64,000 nucleotides of DNA, taken from NCBI GenBank assembly GCA_900540705.1, contig UQGR01000002.1:20697-84696 (forward strand), written 5' to 3'. Below are positions 52,675 to 60,893 of this stretch, in pieces. The notes below the pieces were generated by a model that ran no database searches, was not told where the DNA came from, and saw only the letters and a list, made by a program, of their open reading frames with translations. The position numbers and the translations under genes were made by a program. Source of the DNA: an uncultured Mollicutes bacterium. GTDB taxonomy: Bacteria; Bacillota_I; Bacilli_A; Acholeplasmatales; Anaeroplasmataceae. Each line of letters begins with the position of its first letter. Position 1 is the first letter of the stretch.

Positions 52675-52691
52675 GTTGACAAAATGTCAAC
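52675..52691. promoter_or_regulatory. Perfect inverted repeat at the lon transcription start
   Basis: GTTGAC-N5-GTCAAC lies 16-32 bases upstream of the lon ATG and coincides with the predicted start of transcription. It does not have the CIRCE or CtsR format I know. Its operator role is inferred. Confidence 0.55.
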
Positions 52692-52697
52692 AAATAT

Positions 52698-52726
52698 AAT
52701 ATATATCATTTTTGGCACTTTTGCAA
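52698..52726 (-). promoter_or_regulatory. lon promoter
   Basis: TTGCAA (52721-52726) and TATATT (52698-52703) are spaced by 17 bases on the minus strand. A second inverted repeat, GCACTT-N4-AAGTGC at 52715-52730, covers the -35 box. Confidence 0.62.
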
Positions 52727-52762
52727 GTGCTTTGCCAAAAATAATTATTTTTTTTGAAAAAA

Positions 52763-52782
52763 GGAAAGGCATTACACCTTCC
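52763..52782 (-). terminator. tig terminator
   Basis: Stem GGAAGG / CCTTTCC (one bulge) is followed by TTTTTTC on the minus strand, after tig and ahead of lon. Confidence 0.75.
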
Positions 52783-52802
52783 CTACGATTTTTCATTCAA
52801 TT

Positions 52803-54092
52803 TTAGACTAATTTTGCGTTAGCCAGTAAAAGCTCAATGACTCTTTGGTAAGCTAAATCACTGTAATATCTTGCAGCATTCTTCTGCATCATCGCTTCCT
52901 TAGTCGTCTTCTGAGCTTCAGCATCCTTAGTAGCTAAGGCTTCTAAATCCTCCTTAGAAGGAGCTAAATTTTCAACCTCAATCAGCTTAGAAATCACAAC
53001 ATTAAATAAAGCCTGACGTTTTCCTTGCTTTGTAGTCTCCTCTTCAAACTTTTCCTTAGTAATATTCATTAGGCCTAGGAAGGTCTCAAATGGGATATTA
53101 TACATCTTTGCTTGCTGCTGATATTGTTCTTGAATTTGGTGAATTCTTTCCTGTTCTAAGGATGCAGGCATATCTACTACGGCGTTATCTAAAATCTTAT
53201 TGATGATTTCATCTACCTGACGATCCTTTTCACTCTTTTCCTTCTGGGAAGCCAATTCCTGCTTCTTGCTTTCCTTTAAGGCTTCTACAGTTTCAACACC
53301 TGCTAGATTAAGTCCCTTAACATATTCATCAGTAAGCTCTGGATAAACCATATTCTTAACCTCATGAACTGTTACCTTAAATACAGCAGCCTTACCAGCT
53401 AAGGATTTTTCGCCATAATTTTCTGGGAAGGTTACATTTACATCCTTAACCTCTTCTGCCTTCATTCCAATCATTTGGTCCTCAAAGCCAGGAATAAACT
53501 GACCAGAACCAATTTGTAATTCATAATTTTCTGCCTTGCCACCAGGGAATTCAACCCCATCTACAGTACCTACAAAATCAAAGGTAGCATAGTCACCCTT
53601 TTCAATCACCTGAGCTTCCTTTGGCTGCATAGAAGAATCCTTAGCCATAACCTGCTTTAACGCATGGTCTAGTTCTTCCTCTGTAACCTCAAGCTTTGCC
53701 TTACCACATTCAATTCCTTTATATTGTGGTAAATTTACCTCTGGATATACATCAAAGGATAAAGAAACCTTAAAAGGCTTGCCACGCTCTAGCTTCTCCT
53801 CTGTTTCAAAGTTTGGCTCAAAAGGACCAACAATTTCCTTAGCTAAGTCTTTATCTGCATAAATTTCTTGAGCCTTTGCATTTAAAATCACATTTAAAGC
53901 CTCATCATATAAGGACTCTACTCCATAGTTCTTCTCATATACATGTCTTGGAGCCTTTCCAGCTCTAAAGCCCTTAATCGTAACCTTAGCATTACAAACC
54001 TCAAATGCCTTATCTAATGCCTTTTCAAATTCCTCTGCAGAAACTTCGAAAACGATCTTATTGCGGCTATGTTCTAACTTCTCTACATTCAT
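52803..54092 (-). CDS. tig: Trigger factor
   Basis: This ribosome-bound chaperone folds nascent chains. It shows the ribosome-binding GFRAGKAPRHVYEKNYG (near 41), the PPIase domain with GDYATFDFVGTVDG and QFIPGFEDQMIGMK, and the C-terminal arms. Length 429. An in-frame TGA nine bases before the ATG excludes an earlier start, and the only strong Shine-Dalgarno is 28 bases away across a hairpin. Confidence 0.97.
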   Translation of the reverse strand: MNVEKLEHSRNKIVFEVSAEEFEKALDKAFEVCNAKVTIKGFRAGKAPRHVYEKNYGVESLYDEALNVILNAKAQEIYADKDLAKEIVGPFEPNFETEEKLERGKPFKVSLSFDVYPEVNLPQYKGIECGKAKLEVTEEELDHALKQVMAKDSSMQPKEAQVIEKGDYATFDFVGTVDGVEFPGGKAENYELQIGSGQFIPGFEDQMIGMKAEEVKDVNVTFPENYGEKSLAGKAAVFKVTVHEVKNMVYPELTDEYVKGLNLAGVETVEALKESKKQELASQKEKSEKDRQVDEIINKILDNAVVDMPASLEQERIHQIQEQYQQQAKMYNIPFETFLGLMNITKEKFEEETTKQGKRQALFNVVISKLIEVENLAPSKEDLEALATKDAEAQKTTKEAMMQKNAARYYSDLAYQRVIELLLANAKLV

Positions 54093-54105
54093 CTTTATTC
54101 AATAT

Positions 54106-54121
54106 GTAGGCAACTGCCTAC
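54106..54121 (-). promoter_or_regulatory. Hairpin between Shine-Dalgarno and start of tig
   Basis: GTAGGCA-N2-TGCCTAC is a seven-base-pair stem that lies between AGGAGGAG (54121-54128) and the ATG at 54092. Folding it would bring the two to about 13 bases. It could set or switch translation. Confidence 0.6.
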
Positions 54122-54172
54122 TCCTCCTAACTAAATATTGTTTGTCTTAAAAATGAAACAAACGCATTTAAT

Positions 54173-54200
54173 ATTATATCATGAAATCGGAAAATGTAAA
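54173..54200 (-). promoter_or_regulatory. tig promoter
   Basis: TTTACA (54195-54200) and TATAAT (54173-54178), 16 bases apart on the minus strand, with a leader of about 74 bases. Confidence 0.65.
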
Positions 54201-54271
54201 GAAAAATTAGGAACATAAAAAAATAGAAAAGTAAATTTTGTCTTTAGATAGTAAAACCAAGAAAAAAAGAG

Positions 54272-54277
54272 TATAAT
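54272..54277 (+). promoter_or_regulatory. ansA -10 box
   Basis: TATAAT precedes the ansA start by about 25 bases. I see no good -35 box. Confidence 0.5.
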
Positions 54278-54302
54278 ATAGCTGATTTAAAGAGGTGAAC
54301 CT

Positions 54303-55298
54303 ATGCAAAAGATACTTTTAATCTCTACAGGAGGAACCATTGCCAGCATTGATTCTAAGGATGGCTTAGTTCCCGTAGATTCCCACCAGCTGTTAAAGAG
54401 TATTCTAGAAAATGAAGAAGCTACCATCGATAGTAAAACTATCCTCGTTTTAGATAGTTCAAATATTCAGCCTGAGGAATGGAAAATCATTGCCGAGGAA
54501 ATCTATCATAATTTAAGCTGCTATGATGGAATCATCGTAACTCATGGGACAGATACGATGGCATATACGGCTTCAATGATTTCCTTCATGGTCCAAAATC
54601 CCAATATTCCCATTGTATTCACAGGCTCTCAGCTACCAATCCTTCATCCTTTAACGGACGCTATTGATAATCTACGCTGTGCCTTTGCAATGGCAAAATC
54701 GAAAATTCCTGGGGTATTTCTAGCTTTTAATCGAAAAATCATGTTTGGCTGCCGCTCTGTCAAAGCCAGAACCTCTAGCTTTGATGCGTTTGAATCTATC
54801 AATCTCTTTCCCTTAGGTAGAGTTTCCGCAACAGGTCTCAGCATTCAAAAAAATATGATCCAGACAACCCAGCAACCACCAAGACTCGTGTTAGATATCA
54901 ATACTAATGTATTTTTACTTAAGCTTACTCCTACTACCAATCCTTCCATCATCCCTCTTTTACTATCTGCAGGAATTGAAGGAATTGTAATAGAAGCCTA
55001 TGGGGCAGGAGGAATCTCCTATATTCGTAGAGACTTTATCAAGGAAATTAAAAATGCCATTGCCAAGGGAGTACCTATCGTTGTAAGCAGTCAGTGCCTC
55101 TATGAACGCTCTAATTTTAATATCTATGAGGTAGGAACAAAGGTGATTGCGAGTGGAGCTATTGAGGCCTATGATATGACAAGTGAGGCTGCAGTGACAA
55201 AGCTCATGTATACCCTTGGTCAAACTAAGGACTTGGCAGAAATAAAGAAAATCTTTTTAACCCCAATTGCCAATGAAATCAATCCCAATCATGACTAA
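54303..55298 (+). CDS. ansA: L-asparaginase, type I (cytoplasmic)
   Basis: It hydrolyses asparagine to aspartate and ammonia. Signature segments: LISTGGTIASIDSKDGL with the first catalytic Thr (near 12) and IIVTHGTDTMAYTASMI with the second Thr and Asp (near 80-90), then VFTGSQLPI. No signal peptide, so it acts in the cytoplasm. Length 331. AGAGGTGA precedes the ATG. Plus strand, divergent from tig. Confidence 0.96.
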   Translation: MQKILLISTGGTIASIDSKDGLVPVDSHQLLKSILENEEATIDSKTILVLDSSNIQPEEWKIIAEEIYHNLSCYDGIIVTHGTDTMAYTASMISFMVQNPNIPIVFTGSQLPILHPLTDAIDNLRCAFAMAKSKIPGVFLAFNRKIMFGCRSVKARTSSFDAFESINLFPLGRVSATGLSIQKNMIQTTQQPPRLVLDINTNVFLLKLTPTTNPSIIPLLLSAGIEGIVIEAYGAGGISYIRRDFIKEIKNAIAKGVPIVVSSQCLYERSNFNIYEVGTKVIASGAIEAYDMTSEAAVTKLMYTLGQTKDLAEIKKIFLTPIANEINPNHD

Positions 55299-55996
55299 AA
55301 GGACAGGATATCCTGTCCTTTTCCACTTTTTATAACAGCTTCTTTTCGGCTTTCATACTCCGTCTTTAATGAAGAATCTCTTTGTTCTTTCAAAAACCAC
55401 AGCTGAAAATGAGGCTTACCAAAGCCACCATCATTAGAGTGGTCAGTCAGATAAATACGCTTTAAGGAAGAGGTTTTGGCATTCACATAGAAATAAAGAC
55501 CTGCCACATCAGAATATGGCCAATCCATTTCATAGTAATAGTGCGTGATTTCATCTAGCGGACCTTCTTCATCAGCTTCCACTCCGCTTCTCCCCTCTAC
55601 CTTACTAGAGGTACCATCAAACTCTTTAATAAAGGAAATGAGTGCCTCAATTTCCTCAGGATAGGAATAGCCTTCTCCATTTTTAGGATACATAGACTCT
55701 TGCAGAGTAGATGTAGAAAAATCATACTCTTGAGTCCCTGTGTTATAAATGATATGATCCTTGGTTATAATTAAAAGCTCTAAATTCCCATTTTGAAAAT
55801 GAAATTGAACCATTTTATCCTCCTCTTCAGGCAAGGAATAAAAGGTCCCTTCATAATTTGAAAACGGAAAATCTCCAAGCTGTTCAAGAATTTTTTCATT
55901 GTGCTGCTGAATTTCTTTTGAAGATAAGCCGATATAGACACAGCTCGTTAGACTCATAAGAAGCATTAAGTACAGCATCGCTTTTTTTATCATCAT
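55295..55996 (-). CDS. Lipoprotein of unknown function (233 aa)
   Basis: The leader MMIKKAMLYLMLLMSLTSC ends in a lipobox (LTSC, Cys near 19), so it should be an outer-face lipoprotein. The mature part is acidic (PEEEDKMVQFHF, VEADEEGPLDEI) and beta-rich with many Tyr. Family not recognised. ATG 55996 overlaps the nadD-nrtR stop (ATGATGA), so it belongs to the NAD operon. Its last four bases overlap the ansA stop, and the perfect palindrome at 55299-55320 lies inside its coding sequence. Confidence 0.8.
   Translation of the reverse strand: MMIKKAMLYLMLLMSLTSCVYIGLSSKEIQQHNEKILEQLGDFPFSNYEGTFYSLPEEEDKMVQFHFQNGNLELLIITKDHIIYNTGTQEYDFSTSTLQESMYPKNGEGYSYPEEIEALISFIKEFDGTSSKVEGRSGVEADEEGPLDEITHYYYEMDWPYSDVAGLYFYVNAKTSSLKRIYLTDHSNDGGFGKPHFQLWFLKEQRDSSLKTEYESRKEAVIKSGKGQDILSF
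55299..55320 (+). terminator. Perfect 22-bp palindrome, ansA terminator
   Basis: AAGGACAGGAT and its exact complement form a full palindrome directly after the ansA stop, with TTTT following. Confidence 0.7.
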
Positions 55997-57420
55997 TCTT
56001 CCCTCAACCATTTATATTTATAAAGTCTAGAGGGACGATGTCCTCCATCCTTCTTAAACTCCTCTGTAGGAATCACTTGGCTTTGAATACTTCTTCGGAA
56101 GACAGAATCAATCAGCTTCTTTCCTAAAATAGCTTCATAGACCAGCTGAAGCTCCTTTAAGGTGAAGGAAGGTGGCAACAAATGATGGATCATATCCTGC
56201 TTTTCAATATGATTCTTCAAATAATCTAAGGAGGTGGCAATCACCTTCAAATGGTCAAAGGCGAATATCTCGTTTTCTAGTTCCTCATAGGAGACAATTC
56301 CATAGGCATCCACCTTTTTTTTGACACTGCAGGTAAAAATAGTATCTCCATTTTGAAATTGAATAATCAGGCTATCCTCCTTCTCCTGGAAGGATAAATC
56401 AAAGAAGGCGGCCTTAGACTTTAAGTCTCCTTCTATCTGAGCCTTGTCAATTAGCCCTAGATAGGCAACCGATAAAACTCTTCCTCTAATATCTCTATCT
56501 ATATCTGAAAAGGTATGAAGCTGATTTAAATAAACGTGGTCTATATTAGCCTCTGTAAAAAGTACCCTTTTTGCACAATCTAAAAGCTTTTCATCTAAGG
56601 AAAGAAATCCTCCTGGAATACACCACTTATTCATAAAGGGAGCTGTCTCTCTTTTTACAAGTAAGATACTAAAGCTCTTAGTATTCTTCTTACGATAATT
56701 CTTTTGCTGGATATCACTTACACTGAATAGAGTAATGTCTGTTGTCACACTCATCTTCTCATAATCATCCATATTATAGTGATTTAGAAATTCTTCATCA
56801 GAAATAAATTTTTCCGTAGGTCGCTCCTGATATGTTTTTGAATATAGCCCCTTCGTCTTTATATAAGAAAATACCCGCTCATCTAAACAGTTTTTTACAG
56901 ACTCTAAATTTCCAGTAAAAATTTTTTCACGAATGGTTGAGGATTGGATATCCAACAGGTCTAAATCCATCCACTCAATATCTCCTTGATATCCTTGGTA
57001 TTTCTTCAGCACTTCTTTAGCATCAACATTTTTTCTTTCTATCACTAAAAGGTTATAGGTATCTAGAATATATTCATACCGCTTCCAGGTATCAAAATGG
57101 AGGAGGTTATCACTTCCCAAAATAAAATAAAGCTTATCCCCTTTATAAAGATTTTGTAAATAATCCAAACTTCGATAGGTACAAATTAAATTATTCTTAA
57201 ATTCATAATCGGAAATGATAACTCTAGGATGATTCTCAAACATAAGCTCCAGCATCCGTTTTCTTTCCTCTCCCTTTAAGAGATTGCTCTTTTTATAAAA
57301 GTTACCTGTGGGAAGAATGATAATACGATCAAAGATATTTCGGTCTAATAGTACTTCTACAATCTGTTTATGCATCAGATGACAAGGATTAAAGGAGCCG
57401 CCATATACCCCTATTTTCAT
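55993..57420 (-). CDS. nadD: NadD-NrtR fusion: nicotinate-mononucleotide adenylyltransferase with Nudix-type regulator
   Basis: Residues 1-195 are a complete NadD: GGSFNPCHLMH (7-17), KSNLLKGEERKRML, ILGSDNLLHFDTWKRYE and the IQSSTIREKI box (158-167). Residues 220-345 are a Nudix domain, with WCIPGGFLSLDEKLLDC and AKRVLFTEANI, where REUxEE has become RVLFTE, so catalysis is unlikely. Residues 385-475 are the NrtR winged helix: PPSFTLKELQLVYEAILGKK, FRRSI and GGHRPSRLYKYK. NrtR represses NAD genes and senses ADP-ribose. The ATG overlaps the nadE stop. Total 475, about 280 longer than plain NadD. Confidence 0.93.
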   Translation of the reverse strand: MKIGVYGGSFNPCHLMHKQIVEVLLDRNIFDRIIILPTGNFYKKSNLLKGEERKRMLELMFENHPRVIISDYEFKNNLICTYRSLDYLQNLYKGDKLYFILGSDNLLHFDTWKRYEYILDTYNLLVIERKNVDAKEVLKKYQGYQGDIEWMDLDLLDIQSSTIREKIFTGNLESVKNCLDERVFSYIKTKGLYSKTYQERPTEKFISDEEFLNHYNMDDYEKMSVTTDITLFSVSDIQQKNYRKKNTKSFSILLVKRETAPFMNKWCIPGGFLSLDEKLLDCAKRVLFTEANIDHVYLNQLHTFSDIDRDIRGRVLSVAYLGLIDKAQIEGDLKSKAAFFDLSFQEKEDSLIIQFQNGDTIFTCSVKKKVDAYGIVSYEELENEIFAFDHLKVIATSLDYLKNHIEKQDMIHHLLPPSFTLKELQLVYEAILGKKLIDSVFRRSIQSQVIPTEEFKKDGGHRPSRLYKYKWLREE

Positions 57421-59330
57421 AGCTCATCTGCTTCCTTTAAAAACATAGATGCTGCTACATCAGAGCTCATTCGCCAATCCCCTCTTGGTGAAAGACTGAT
57501 AGAGCCAACCTTTATTCCATCTGGCATACAATTCCTCTTAAACTGCTGAGAAAAGAACCTCTGTATAAAAATTTTTAAATATTTCTTAATTTCCTCTTCC
57601 TTTATATCAAAGGTCTGGCAGGCTAAGAAATAAATCTTCTTTACACTAGCCCCATATCTTAAGAAATGATACAAAAAGAAATCATGTAGTACATAAGGTC
57701 CAATACTTCCTTCACTTTTTTGAACTATATTCCCTTTATCATCTAATGGCAGCAATTCAGGAGATATTGGAGTATCTAGAATATCGGTTAGAGTATCCTT
57801 AAAGATTCCCTCCTCTGCGTCATCTCTTATCTTCGCAATCAAAGTCGTGACTAAGGTTTTCGGAATGGAAGCATTCACCGCATAATTGGACATATGGTCC
57901 CCATTGTAGGTTGCCCAGCCTAAGGCGATTTCAGATAAATCTCCAGTTCCTATTACAATTCCCTTTTCCTTATTGGCATAGTCAAATAGAATCTGAGTTC
58001 TTTCTCTAGCCTGGGCATTTTCATAGGTGATATCATAAACCGCTGGATCATGCTCAATATCCTTATAATGCTGGAGACAGGCTTCCTTGATAGAAATTTC
58101 CTTTAGGGTAGCTCCCGTGGATTTAATCAACCGAACTGCATTTTCATAGGTACGGTTAGAGGTTCCAAAGCCTGGCATGGTGATTGCAATAATATGATCC
58201 GTTGTCAAATTTAATACCTTGACCACTCTAAGACAAATCAAGAAGGCTAGGGTTGAATCCGATCCTCCACTGATGCCAATCACCATTTTTGTATTGTTCA
58301 AATGACGAACTCTTTTCGCTAAAGCATACGTTTGAATTTGGAGGATTTCCTCTAAGGATGCTGCAGTATGGGACAAAAATGGAGTCTTTGAATATCTTCT
58401 TGTCAAACTATTGTTCTTCTCCGAAAGAGAAAAATAAGCATGCATAGGAGAAATATAACGTCCTGATTGCTCATAGGTTCTCTTTTTCAGCCGATCACTT
58501 TGAAGGCGTAGCACATCGACATCCTGAAAAATCAGGTTAGATTCAAAGCTAAATCTTTCATTTTCCGTGACATTGCCACTTGCCTCTGCAATCATCGCAT
58601 GCCCTGAAAAAACCAAATCACTCGTAGATTCAGATAATCCAGAGGATGCATATATATAAGCACATAAGTTCTTTGAAGCGGCTGTTTGAATGAGATTTTT
58701 CCGATATTCATATTTACCAACAAGCTCATTACTGCTAGATAGATTAAAAATCAAAGTTGCACCCAGCTCACAGGTGAAATTACTAGGACAATTGCTTACC
58801 CATAAATCCTCACAGATTTCTACTGCATAAGTAATAAAAGGATAGTTTTTCGCATGATATAAGAGCATATTAGATACAGGAACCATTTCTCCAAGAAATT
58901 CCATCTCTGAAATAGCCAAGTCATTGGCGCTTGCAAAATATCTTGCCTCATAAAATTCAGAATAATTTGGAACATAGGTTTTCGGTGTAATTCCTAAAAT
59001 ATGTCCATCTGAAAAGCTTACTGCACAATTATATAAGGCATTCTGTATCTTAATTGGAGCCCCCACAATGAAGACAATGGAATGGGTCTTACTATATTCC
59101 TTTAAAAGCTCTAAGCCTGCTAAAGTGTTTTCTAATAAATCTCTATTTAAAAATAAGTCCTGACAGGTATACCCTGTTACGGATAGCTCAGGGAAGGTCA
59201 CAATTTCAATTCCCTTTTCTATTGCCAAATCCAAAAGTCTCTTGATTTCCTCTATATTATAAAAGACATCTGAAAGCTTTGTCTGATTGACAATTGCTCC
59301 CACCCTAAGAAATCCATGCTTTTTCAACAT
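57417..59330 (-). CDS. nadE: Glutamine-dependent NAD+ synthetase
   Basis: This completes NAD synthesis from nicotinate adenine dinucleotide. The N-terminal nitrilase-type glutaminase domain has FPELSVTGYTCQDLF (Glu near 48), EFYEARYF and CEDLWVSNCPS (catalytic Cys near 175). The C-terminal synthetase has IGISGGSDSTLAFLICLRV (near 347), the TGDLSEIALGWATYNGD motif and KSEGSIGPYVLHDFF. Length 637. Strong own promoter with a candidate operator; it is translationally coupled to nadD-nrtR. Confidence 0.97.
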   Translation of the reverse strand: MLKKHGFLRVGAIVNQTKLSDVFYNIEEIKRLLDLAIEKGIEIVTFPELSVTGYTCQDLFLNRDLLENTLAGLELLKEYSKTHSIVFIVGAPIKIQNALYNCAVSFSDGHILGITPKTYVPNYSEFYEARYFASANDLAISEMEFLGEMVPVSNMLLYHAKNYPFITYAVEICEDLWVSNCPSNFTCELGATLIFNLSSSNELVGKYEYRKNLIQTAASKNLCAYIYASSGLSESTSDLVFSGHAMIAEASGNVTENERFSFESNLIFQDVDVLRLQSDRLKKRTYEQSGRYISPMHAYFSLSEKNNSLTRRYSKTPFLSHTAASLEEILQIQTYALAKRVRHLNNTKMVIGISGGSDSTLAFLICLRVVKVLNLTTDHIIAITMPGFGTSNRTYENAVRLIKSTGATLKEISIKEACLQHYKDIEHDPAVYDITYENAQARERTQILFDYANKEKGIVIGTGDLSEIALGWATYNGDHMSNYAVNASIPKTLVTTLIAKIRDDAEEGIFKDTLTDILDTPISPELLPLDDKGNIVQKSEGSIGPYVLHDFFLYHFLRYGASVKKIYFLACQTFDIKEEEIKKYLKIFIQRFFSQQFKRNCMPDGIKVGSISLSPRGDWRMSSDVAASMFLKEADEL

Positions 59331-59353
59331 AAAACGTCACCTCTTCTTTCTTA

Positions 59354-59387
59354 ATTATATCCTTTTTTTAGTATTTGTCAATTTACT
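59354..59387 (-). promoter_or_regulatory. nadE promoter with operator candidate
   Basis: TTGACA (59376-59381) and TATAAT (59354-59359) are spaced by 16 on the minus strand. An interrupted inverted repeat AGTA-N2-T-N4-A-N2-TACT (59370-59387) is centred on the -35 box and could be the target of the downstream NrtR domain (inference). Confidence 0.6.
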
Positions 59388-59436
59388 TATTATCATTCTG
59401 CTAAAAACAGAATATGTATTCTTTTAAAAAAGAAAA

Positions 59437-59459
59437 GGAAAGTATTTTTGGTACTCTCC
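59437..59459 (-). terminator. rluD terminator
   Basis: Stem GGAGAGTA / TACTTTCC (one G-T) is followed by TTTTCTTTTTT on the minus strand. Confidence 0.75.
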
Positions 59460-59468
59460 TCTGGTTTT

Positions 59469-60374
59469 CTATTCACATTCTAATTGCTTCAAAAAAACTT
59501 TGAAGTATTCTGGTAGCTCAGAATCAAATTCCATCCATTGTCCAGTGGAAGGATGTAAAAAGCCTATAGTTTTAGCATGAAGAAATTGTCCCTCATCACC
59601 AATAACCTTTCTTCTACCATAGACCTTATCTCCAACTAAAGGATGTCCGATATAGGAAAAGTGGACACGAATCTGATGGGTTCTTCCTGTTTCTAAGGCA
59701 CATTCTACTAAAGTAAAATCCTTAAACCTTTTTAAAACGGTAAAATGAGTAATTGCCTCTTTTCCATTTTTAGTAACTGCCATCTTCTTTCGATCCATTT
59801 GATCTCTACCAATCGGAGCATTGATTTTTCCCTTATTCTCTTGGATTGTACCATAGACTAAGGCTTGATAGGTTCTTTTACAGGTATGTGCTTTCAGTTG
59901 TTCTGTTAAAGAAAGAGAGGCTTTATCATTTTTAGCAATCATTAAAAGACCAGTCGTATCCTTATCAATGCGATGGACAATGCCAGGTCTTGCAACCCCA
60001 TTGATGGTTGAAAGATCCTCTAGCTCATACAAAAGTCCATGAACCAAGGTATTTTCATAGTTCCCAGCAGCTGGATGAACGACCATTCCCTTAGGCTTAT
60101 TCACAACAGCCACATCCTCATCCTCATAAACTATCTCTAGGTTCAAATTCTGGCCTTCTAAGGATAGCTTTTTTTCCTCTAAGGGTTCATAGGTTATCAA
60201 ATCATTTTCCTTTAATAGGTAGGAAGGCTTCTCTATTTTTCCATTTACAGAAACCTTCTCCTCCTCTATACATTTTAAAATGTAGGCTCTAGACTTGTCC
60301 TCTAATAGGTCCACTAAAGCTTTATCTAACCTTTTTTTTACCATATCGGCAGAAACCTTATAATTCTTCATCAT
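59469..60374 (-). CDS. rluD: RluD/RluC-type pseudouridine synthase
   Basis: It modifies uridines of 23S rRNA. The N-terminal S4 domain (RLDKALVDLLEDKSRAYILK) precedes the catalytic domain with GVARPGIVHRIDKDTTGLLM (catalytic Asp near 140) and ECALETGRTHQIRVHFSYIG. Length 301. It overlaps the lspA stop (ATGA), the usual lspA-rluD pair. Which uridine is modified is inferred. Confidence 0.95.
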   Translation of the reverse strand: MMKNYKVSADMVKKRLDKALVDLLEDKSRAYILKCIEEEKVSVNGKIEKPSYLLKENDLITYEPLEEKKLSLEGQNLNLEIVYEDEDVAVVNKPKGMVVHPAAGNYENTLVHGLLYELEDLSTINGVARPGIVHRIDKDTTGLLMIAKNDKASLSLTEQLKAHTCKRTYQALVYGTIQENKGKINAPIGRDQMDRKKMAVTKNGKEAITHFTVLKRFKDFTLVECALETGRTHQIRVHFSYIGHPLVGDKVYGRRKVIGDEGQFLHAKTIGFLHPSTGQWMEFDSELPEYFKVFLKQLECE

Positions 60375-60877
60375 TTAACCGCCCTTTTTTCCTGAAAAAA
60401 TAGAATATCAATCGCTAAAAGCACAATTCCTATCACCAAGCACATATCGGCCACATTAAAAATGGGGAAACCTGAATTTGTGATTGCTCGCCATAAAGCA
60501 TCTAGTGGATTTAAGATAATCATATCCACAACCCCTTCCCGTTTTCCAATAACAGCAAAAAAACGATCCAAGAAATTTCCATAGGTGCCAGCAAGCATCA
60601 ATGTTATAGCAAGAGAATAGCATTTCTTTTTCTTCCAGTTATTTTTGGTAATAAAATAAACCAATACAATAGAGGCAGCCAAGCTTAGCAAGGCTAAAAA
60701 CCAGGTTGCGTTCGAAAAGGATGACCAGGCAGCACCCTTGTTGTAGGCTAACGTACCTTCTAAAACATGTGGAATGAGAGTCACTGTACTACCTTTTGCG
60801 ATGAATAGCTCTGCTAAATATTTAGTTAGCTGGTCAACAAATAAAAGTGACCCTAGAATCAGTAATGTAATCCACAT
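60371..60877 (-). CDS. lspA: Lipoprotein signal peptidase (signal peptidase II)
   Basis: An aspartic membrane protease that cleaves lipoprotein signal peptides. Four hydrophobic helices and the family motifs VDQLTKYLAELFI, AGTYGNFLDRF (catalytic Asp) and FPIFNVADMCLVIG (second Asp). The EGTLAYNKGAAWSSF loop matches the NxGAAW motif. Length 168. It would mature the lipoproteins seen at 13.8 and 55.3 kb. Confidence 0.97.
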   Translation of the reverse strand: MWITLLILGSLLFVDQLTKYLAELFIAKGSTVTLIPHVLEGTLAYNKGAAWSSFSNATWFLALLSLAASIVLVYFITKNNWKKKKCYSLAITLMLAGTYGNFLDRFFAVIGKREGVVDMIILNPLDALWRAITNSGFPIFNVADMCLVIGIVLLAIDILFFQEKRAVK

Positions 60878-60893
60878 AAATATCGGTCCTTTC

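Noticed and set aside
55993..57420. Active Nudix hydrolase domain in the NadD fusion
   Set aside because: The Nudix box lacks acidic catalytic residues (RVLFTE), so a sensor role is more likely.
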